NCBI GenBank assembly: GCA_045124505.1
Contig: JBGVLZ010000018.1
Span: 1 to 10,418 of the forward strand
DNA length: 10,418 nucleotides
Direction: 5' to 3'
From: RGIG7213 sp045124505
GTDB taxonomy: Bacteria > Bacillota > Clostridia > Oscillospirales > CAG-272
In this document: positions 5,935 to 10,418 of the stretch, piece by piece
Layout of the letters: each line of letters begins with the position of its first letter
Position numbering within the stretch: the first letter of the stretch is position 1
Made by a program: the position numbers and the translations under genes
Notes under the pieces: generated by a model
What the model was told of the DNA's origin: nothing
The model's input: the letters and a program-made list of their open reading frames with translations, nothing else
Database searches by the model: none

Positions 5935-6813
5935 ATGAAAATTATTGATTTACTTAAAAGAGATACTCTTTCTCTTTCTTTTGAGGTTTTTCCACCCAAA
6001 ACAGATACTGCCTTTGCAAATGTACGAACTGCTACCGAGGAGATTGCTAAACTTCGCCCCAGTTTTATGAGCGTTACATACGGTGCAGGAGGTGGAACAA
6101 GTAAATATACCTTGGATATTGCAAAGCGGATAAAAGAGCTTTACAATGTGCCGTCTTTGGCACATCTTACCTGCGTTTCTTCAACCAAAGAGACAGTACG
6201 TGATCGTATTGCCGATATGAAAGCGGCAAATATTGAGAATGTTATGGCACTCAGAGGCGATATTCCGGCTGAACTTCAGAATGCTGACCGTAGTCATTGG
6301 GACTATCATCACGCTATAGAACTTGTACGAGAACTGAAAGAATCGGGTGCAGATTTTTGCATAGGTGGCGCGTGTTATCCTGAGATACACCCCGAAAGCG
6401 AAAACCAGAAAGAGGATATTAAACATCTTAAGGAAAAGGTAGACGCAGGCTGTGAGTTTTTAACTACACAGATGTTTTTTGATAATAATTTGCTCTATAA
6501 TTTTCTATATAAGATCCGTGAAGCAGGAATTACCGTTCCCATCATTCCGGGTGTTATGCCTATTACAAATGCCAATCAGGTAGAACGTGCCATCAAGCTT
6601 TCGGGCTCGTTTATGCCGCAGCGTTTCAAAAGCCTTGTGGATAAATTCGGCAACGATCCTGCAGCTATGAAGCAGGCCGGTATTGCGTATGCTACTGATC
6701 AGATTATTGATTTATATGCTAACGGCATCACCAACGTGCACGTATATTCGATGAACAAGCCTGATGTTGCTGCCAAAATCCAAAACAACTTAAGCTGTAT
6801 ATTAGGAAAATGA
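5935..6813 (+). CDS. metF: 5,10-methylenetetrahydrofolate reductase
   Basis: This 292-residue cytoplasmic flavoenzyme reduces methylene-THF to 5-methyl-THF, the methyl donor for the MetH encoded two genes downstream. Family signatures are FEVFPPK with Glu17 (the E. coli Glu28 equivalent), SVTYGAGGG (46-54), HLTCV (77-81), NVMALRGDIP (about 102-111) and FLTTQMFFDN (about 175-184). The single TIM-barrel domain matches bacterial MetF length (296 residues in E. coli) with no regulatory extension. AAAGGA about 9 nt upstream fits the start. It is the first gene after the TATAAT promoter and overlaps the next gene by 4 bp (ATGA). Confidence 0.95.
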   Translation: MKIIDLLKRDTLSLSFEVFPPKTDTAFANVRTATEEIAKLRPSFMSVTYGAGGGTSKYTLDIAKRIKELYNVPSLAHLTCVSSTKETVRDRIADMKAANIENVMALRGDIPAELQNADRSHWDYHHAIELVRELKESGADFCIGGACYPEIHPESENQKEDIKHLKEKVDAGCEFLTTQMFFDNNLLYNFLYKIREAGITVPIIPGVMPITNANQVERAIKLSGSFMPQRFKSLVDKFGNDPAAMKQAGIAYATDQIIDLYANGITNVHVYSMNKPDVAAKIQNNLSCILGK

Positions 6814-7469
6814 ATTCTGTGATTTTAAGTAAAACATATATCGAGCCGCCGTTTTGCGAAAAAGAAATTTTGCGTTATGCAGGCTGTAGGGGAGAGCGCG
6901 AAGAGATATCCGTTCTTCTTAAAGAGTGCATAGATGAAGTGAAGGACAAGCTTTCCTATAAAGTCTGCTATCGTGAACTTTCCATTAAAACGGTCGGCGA
7001 TACTTGTGATTTTGAGGTCTTTAGTGTGCATTCAGAAAAGCTTGCGCGTAATCTCAAAGGCTGTGAAAAGGTTATCCTTTTTGCTGCAACGGTGGGTGTG
7101 GAAATCGACCGTCTAATAGGGAAATATGGTAGACTTTCTCCCACAAAGGCATTGCTTTTTCAGGCAATCGGTGCTGAACGGATAGAGGCGTTGTGCGATG
7201 CTTTTTGCGCGGATATAAAAAAAGAATACAATACGGGATTAGAGCCACGTTTCAGTCCGGGCTACGGTGATTTGCCGCTCTCGGCTCAAAAGAATATTTT
7301 TGCCGTCCTCGACCCAGAGCGAAGAATTGGACTGACTTTAAACAGCAGTCTGCTTATGTCACCGTCAAAATCGGTTACGGCTTTTGTCGGGCTTGGGAGC
7401 ACAGAAAAAACAAGCTCAAATAAATGCAGTCTTTGTGAAAAAACAGACTGTACGTTAAGAGGTGTCTAA
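6810..7469 (+). CDS. Stand-alone methionine synthase reactivation protein
   Basis: This 219-residue protein matches the B12-dependent methionine synthase activation domain, which binds SAM and, with an electron donor, remethylates cob(II)alamin formed by oxidation. The diagnostic segment RFSPGYGDLPL is at 147-157, followed by IGLTLNSSLLMSPSKSVTAF (173-192). In E. coli this is the C-terminal domain of MetH; here it is a separate gene, as in the split Thermotoga maritima system (TM0268/TM0269). The order differs: here it precedes metH. The C-terminus has CSLCEKTDC (Cys206, 209, 214), a CxxCx4C tail beyond the folded domain that could bind metal or shuttle electrons. It overlaps metF by 4 bp and metH by 1 bp, so all three are translationally coupled. 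Confidence 0.9.
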   Translation: MNSVILSKTYIEPPFCEKEILRYAGCRGEREEISVLLKECIDEVKDKLSYKVCYRELSIKTVGDTCDFEVFSVHSEKLARNLKGCEKVILFAATVGVEIDRLIGKYGRLSPTKALLFQAIGAERIEALCDAFCADIKKEYNTGLEPRFSPGYGDLPLSAQKNIFAVLDPERRIGLTLNSSLLMSPSKSVTAFVGLGSTEKTSSNKCSLCEKTDCTLRGV

Positions 7470-9877
7470 TGAATTTCAAAGATTACTTAAAGAATCATAT
7501 TGTCTATCTTGACGGCGGTATCGGAACGCTTCTGCAAGCTGGGGGTTTAAAACCGGGTGAGTACCCTGAAAGATGGAACTTGTCCCACCACGATGTAATA
7601 ATCGACATACATAAGGCTTATTTTGATGCAGGCAGTAATGTTGTTTGTACCAACACTTTTGGCGCAAACTGCCTTAAATTTGCTGATGATGAGCTTGAAC
7701 AAATAATAAAAGCGGCGGTCGCCAATGCTAAGAAAGCAAGGGAACAGTCGGTACAGAAAGGTGAAAAGTTCATAGCACTTGATATCGGCCCCTCGGGAAA
7801 GCTTTTAAAACCGCTTGGTGATCTTGATTTTGAGGATGCGGTAAACGTATTTTCAAAAACAGTCAAATTCGGTGTGAAATATGGTGTCGACCTGATTATC
7901 ATCGAAACGATGAATGACTCTTATGAAACCAAGGCAGCCCTACTTGCAGCAAAGGAAAACAGTAATCTTCCCGTAATTGTTTCCAACGCCTACGGCGAGG
8001 ACGGTAAGCTGATGACAGGTGCGGCTCCTGCCGCAATGGTGGCAATGCTGGAAGGTATGGGAGCGGATGCAATCGGTGCTAACTGTTCGCTTGGACCCAG
8101 ACAACTCCGCGGAGTTGCAGAGGAACTGCTCCAAAAAGCATCTGTTCCCGTTATACTCAAGCCCAACGCAGGGCTTCCGAAGTCTATAAACGGTAAAACA
8201 GTATTTGATGTAACTGTCGATGAGTTTTCAGATGAAGTAGCAGCTCTTGTGAAAAAAGGTGTTCGTGTTGTTGGCGGTTGCTGCGGCACAACCCCCGAAT
8301 ACATTGCTTCGCTTTATAGTAAAACATCTGAACTTGCTCCTGTTCCTATTGCTGATAAAAAAATAACGGTAGTATCTTCTTATACCCAAGCAATAGAGTT
8401 TGGAGAAAGTCCCATTCTTATCGGCGAGCGTATCAATCCTACGGGTAAAAAGCGCTTTAAACAGGCTTTGCTTGAAAACGATATCGACTATATTTTGTCT
8501 GAGGGTGTAAATCAGCAGGAAAAGGGCGTGCATATTCTCGATGTGAATGTGGGACTTCCCGACATTGATGAAGTGCAGATGCTTAAAAATGCTGTATGTG
8601 AACTGCAGGCTATTATCGACTTGCCGTTGCAGATAGACACTTCGAACATCGCCGCCATGGAAGAGGCTTTACGCCGATATAACGGAAAGGCCATGATAAA
8701 TTCCGTTAATGGCAAGCGAGAAAGTATGGAAGCGATTTTTCCGCTTGTCAAAAAATACGGTGGATTGGTAGTTGCCCTAACCCTTGACGAGAGCGGTATT
8801 CCTGACACCGCCCAGGGCAGAGTCAAAATCGCCGAAAACATACTAAAGGTTGCGAACAAATACGGAATAGATAAAAAGGACATCATTTTTGATACCCTTG
8901 CTATGACCATCAGTGCCGACAACAAAGCGGCTGTTGCAACTCTGTCTTCGCTTAAAACTATAAAGAATGAGCTTGGTTGCCATACATCTCTCGGTGTTTC
9001 AAACATTTCTTTTGGGCTTCCTAACCGTGATGCAGTAAACGGTACATTCTTTGCACTCGCACTCCAAAACGGTCTTTCCGCCGCTATTATGAACCCTTAT
9101 TCTGTGGATATGATGAAAACTTACTATGCCTACAGAGCACTCAAGGGTCTTGATGAAAACTGTGCCGAATATATCGGTTCGGCTGAATCATTTGTAGTTA
9201 CAGTAACATCTGTGGCTGCCGCCGCACCAAAAACTACTGAGGAATATTCATCTGAACTTCAGCATGCAGTTATAAAAGGCTTCAAGGATAAGGCAGGGGA
9301 GTTGACAAAAAACTTACTTTCAAGTGTTGACCCGCTTGAAATAGTGAATAACGAAATTATCCCTGCGCTTAATATTGTAGGTGACGGATTTGAAAAGAAA
9401 ACGGTCTATCTTCCTCAGTTGCTTATGAGTGCTGAAGCTGCAAAAAGTGCTTTTGAGGTTATAAAAGCCTCTATGTCGGGCAAAGAAAAAGCTGGGACCA
9501 AGGGCGTAATTGTAATTGCTACCGTTTACGGTGATATTCATGACATAGGTAAAAATATAGTAAAGCTTTTGCTTGAAAACTACGGCTTTGATGTTGTGGA
9601 TCTAGGCAAAGATGTTCCGCCCGAAATAATTGCAAAGACAGCGATAAAACTTCGCGCACCGCTTGTAGGCTTAAGTGCGCTTATGACAACCACTGTTCCT
9701 GCAATGGAAGAAACAATTAAGCTTCTGCGGGAAAAAGCCCCTTGGTGCAAGATCGTGGTAGGCGGTGCAGTTTTAACTAAAGAATATGCCGATAAAATAG
9801 GTGCGGATAAATATGCAAAGGATGCGATGGAAAGTGTTCGTTATGCTGAAGAGATTATAAATGGAGGTAAAGAATAA
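7469..9877 (+). CDS. metH: B12-dependent methionine synthase, short form without activation domain
   Basis: This 802-residue enzyme transfers the methyl group of methyl-THF to homocysteine through cobalamin. The domains, in order, are: homocysteine-binding barrel (about 1-290) with zinc ligands Cys206, Cys271 and Cys272; pterin-binding barrel (about 305-570) beginning IGERINPTGKKRF; helical cobalamin cap (about 590-670) with YLPQLLMSAEAAKSAF; and Rossmann B12 domain (about 675-802) with the lower-ligand motif DIHDIG (Asp689, His691, Gly694), GLSALMTTT and VGGAVLT. The reactivation domain found in the roughly 1230-residue E. coli enzyme is missing and is encoded immediately upstream. AGAGG before the ATG and the TAATG overlap support the start. 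The substrate homocysteine is the product of MetY in the same window. Confidence 0.96.
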   Translation: MNFKDYLKNHIVYLDGGIGTLLQAGGLKPGEYPERWNLSHHDVIIDIHKAYFDAGSNVVCTNTFGANCLKFADDELEQIIKAAVANAKKAREQSVQKGEKFIALDIGPSGKLLKPLGDLDFEDAVNVFSKTVKFGVKYGVDLIIIETMNDSYETKAALLAAKENSNLPVIVSNAYGEDGKLMTGAAPAAMVAMLEGMGADAIGANCSLGPRQLRGVAEELLQKASVPVILKPNAGLPKSINGKTVFDVTVDEFSDEVAALVKKGVRVVGGCCGTTPEYIASLYSKTSELAPVPIADKKITVVSSYTQAIEFGESPILIGERINPTGKKRFKQALLENDIDYILSEGVNQQEKGVHILDVNVGLPDIDEVQMLKNAVCELQAIIDLPLQIDTSNIAAMEEALRRYNGKAMINSVNGKRESMEAIFPLVKKYGGLVVALTLDESGIPDTAQGRVKIAENILKVANKYGIDKKDIIFDTLAMTISADNKAAVATLSSLKTIKNELGCHTSLGVSNISFGLPNRDAVNGTFFALALQNGLSAAIMNPYSVDMMKTYYAYRALKGLDENCAEYIGSAESFVVTVTSVAAAAPKTTEEYSSELQHAVIKGFKDKAGELTKNLLSSVDPLEIVNNEIIPALNIVGDGFEKKTVYLPQLLMSAEAAKSAFEVIKASMSGKEKAGTKGVIVIATVYGDIHDIGKNIVKLLLENYGFDVVDLGKDVPPEIIAKTAIKLRAPLVGLSALMTTTVPAMEETIKLLREKAPWCKIVVGGAVLTKEYADKIGADKYAKDAMESVRYAEEIINGGKE

Positions 9878-10278
9878 TGCTTATTTCTACAAGAGGCAGA
9901 TACGCCTTGCGCGTATTGCTTGATCTCGCGGAACATCAGGACGATGGCTATATCGCAATGAAAAATGTTGCTGAACGCCAAGGGCTTTCACTTAAATATA
10001 TCGAAAAAATTATGCCCGTGCTATCAAAGAATAATTATGTAGATGGTGTTCACGGCAAGGGTGGAGGCTACCGCTTGGCAAGAGAGCCGAAAGATTATAA
10101 AGTAGGCGATATTTTAAGACTTGCCGAAGGGGATCTCGCCCCCGTTACCTGTCTTCAGTGCAATGCTGAAAAGTGCGACCGTGCTGATACATGCTCCACG
10201 CTTCCTATGTGGACCGAGTTTTATAGCATAGTAAACAATTATTTTGACGGTATCACATTAATTGTTTTAATGAAATAA
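9877..10278 (+). CDS. Rrf2-family transcription regulator with IscR-like cysteine cluster
   Basis: This 133-residue DNA-binding protein starts MLISTRGRYALRVLLDLA, the Rrf2 signature. A winged helix-turn-helix spans about residues 25-70, including the wing HGKGGGYRLA. Four cysteines, 92, 95, 100 and 106, in CLQCNAEKCDRADTC occupy the region where E. coli IscR holds its [2Fe-2S] cluster (Cys92, 98, 104 plus His107). Fe-S sensing is therefore likely, though ligand spacing differs. CymR, the cysteine-metabolism Rrf2 regulator of Bacillus, lacks such a cluster and is the less likely match. GGAGG precedes the start, which overlaps the metH stop (TAATG), so it is co-expressed with metF-metH. Likely targets are the metF promoter dyad and perhaps the sulfur and nifS genes upstream; neither is shown. 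Confidence 0.9.
   Translation: MLISTRGRYALRVLLDLAEHQDDGYIAMKNVAERQGLSLKYIEKIMPVLSKNNYVDGVHGKGGGYRLAREPKDYKVGDILRLAEGDLAPVTCLQCNAEKCDRADTCSTLPMWTEFYSIVNNYFDGITLIVLMK
10244..10271 (+). promoter_or_regulatory. Possible promoter inside the end of the Rrf2 gene
   Basis: TTGACG (10244-10249) and TTTAAT (10266-10271), each one base from consensus, are spaced 16 bp apart. The predicted RNA start is near the Rrf2 stop codon. This would drive the structured region and terminator that follow. It lies in coding sequence, so chance occurrence is possible. Confidence 0.4.
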
Positions 10279-10301
10279 ATTTTCTGCTTAAAGACGTCGC
10301 A

Positions 10302-10350
10302 GCAATGTGTCGTACACTTAAGGACAGTTTCCGAAAGGTACGAGCATTGC
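10302..10350 (+). other. Two-tier structured RNA element upstream of terminator
   Basis: GCAATG (10302-10307) pairs with CATTGC (10345-10350) and TCGTAC (10310-10315) pairs with GTACGA (10338-10343), leaving a 22-nt loop that can add a small CC-GAAA-GG hairpin. It lies between the Rrf2 stop and a strong terminator. With the candidate promoter this would make an RNA of about 130 nt: a small RNA, a 3' UTR structure or the leader of a gene beyond the right edge. It matches no riboswitch I recognise. Confidence 0.45.
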
Positions 10351-10410
10351 GGGCAAGAGAATTGAGAGAAGTTTTGGCTTCTCTCTTTTTTCTTGCCCGT
10401 TTTCTTTTAT
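10350..10410 (+). terminator. Long intrinsic terminator at right end
   Basis: The outer stem CGGGCAAGA (10350-10358) pairs with TCTTGCCCG (10391-10399) and the inner stem GAGAGAAG (10364-10371) with CTTCTCTC (10378-10385). The inner stem is followed by TTTTTT and the outer by TTTTCTTTTAT, so either hairpin could release polymerase. It ends the metF-metH-rrf2 operon, or a short RNA from the candidate promoter at 10244. Confidence 0.88.
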
Positions 10411-10418
10411 ATCCGTAC

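Noticed and set aside
7618..9006. Long minus-strand open frames inside metH (7618-7902, 7990-8304, 8512-9006)
   Set aside because: They are antisense to a well-supported metH gene, are rich in Ser/Thr/Phe as expected for shadows, and show no recognisable domain or ribosome binding site.
1..10418. tRNA, rRNA, CRISPR arrays, insertion sequences or phage genes
   Set aside because: No cloverleaf, repeat-spacer pattern, transposase or terminal repeats were seen. The genes are ordinary core metabolism in a continuous + strand arrangement.

Overview
The window is a compact block of sulfur-amino-acid, one-carbon and Fe-S/thiolation genes, all on the + strand. Short 0-11 bp junctions, repeated ATGA or TAATG stop/start overlaps, AGGAG-like ribosome binding sites, an ECF-type vitamin transporter subunit, and a split B12-dependent methionine synthase all point to a Gram-positive anaerobe of the class Clostridia, probably a gut Oscillospirales/Ruminococcaceae-like organism. 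The lineage is inferred from gene content and style, not from a marker gene.

Layout. (1) Positions 1-341 form a regulatory leader. It holds a short ORF (7-141) with an extreme run of Met and Cys codons, two small hairpins, a strong intrinsic terminator (169-206), a second tiny ORF (228-311) and a long three-tier hairpin (266-330) that reaches the metY ribosome binding site. (2) 342-2566 is metY (O-acetylhomoserine sulfhydrylase) followed by cysK (O-acetylserine sulfhydrylase), closed by a terminator-like hairpin. (3) 2629-5864 is a translationally coupled set: an ECF S component, a NifS/IscS cysteine desulfurase, a NifU/IscU scaffold and mnmA (tRNA 2-thiouridylase). (4) A promoter with an internal dyad lies at 5875-5904. 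It is followed by metF, a stand-alone methionine synthase reactivation protein, a short metH lacking that domain, and an Rrf2-family regulator with an IscR-like cysteine cluster (5935-10278). (5) 10279-10418 contains no gene. It has a structured hairpin and a long terminator, possibly served by a promoter inside the end of the Rrf2 gene.

How the genes fit together. Sulfide enters homocysteine through MetY and cysteine through CysK. Homocysteine is methylated by MetH with methyl-tetrahydrofolate from MetF, and the reactivation protein rescues oxidised cobalamin. Cysteine feeds NifS, which supplies sulfur to the NifU scaffold and to MnmA. The Rrf2 regulator could report Fe-S or cysteine status back to the pathway.

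The most interesting element is the 5' leader. Residues 11-27 of the first short ORF contain 7 Met and 4 Cys in 17 positions, just upstream of a terminator and of the two genes that assimilate sulfide into homocysteine (the methionine precursor) and cysteine. This is what a ribosome-mediated attenuator sensing methionine and cysteine together should look like. The exact antiterminator fold could not be settled by eye.
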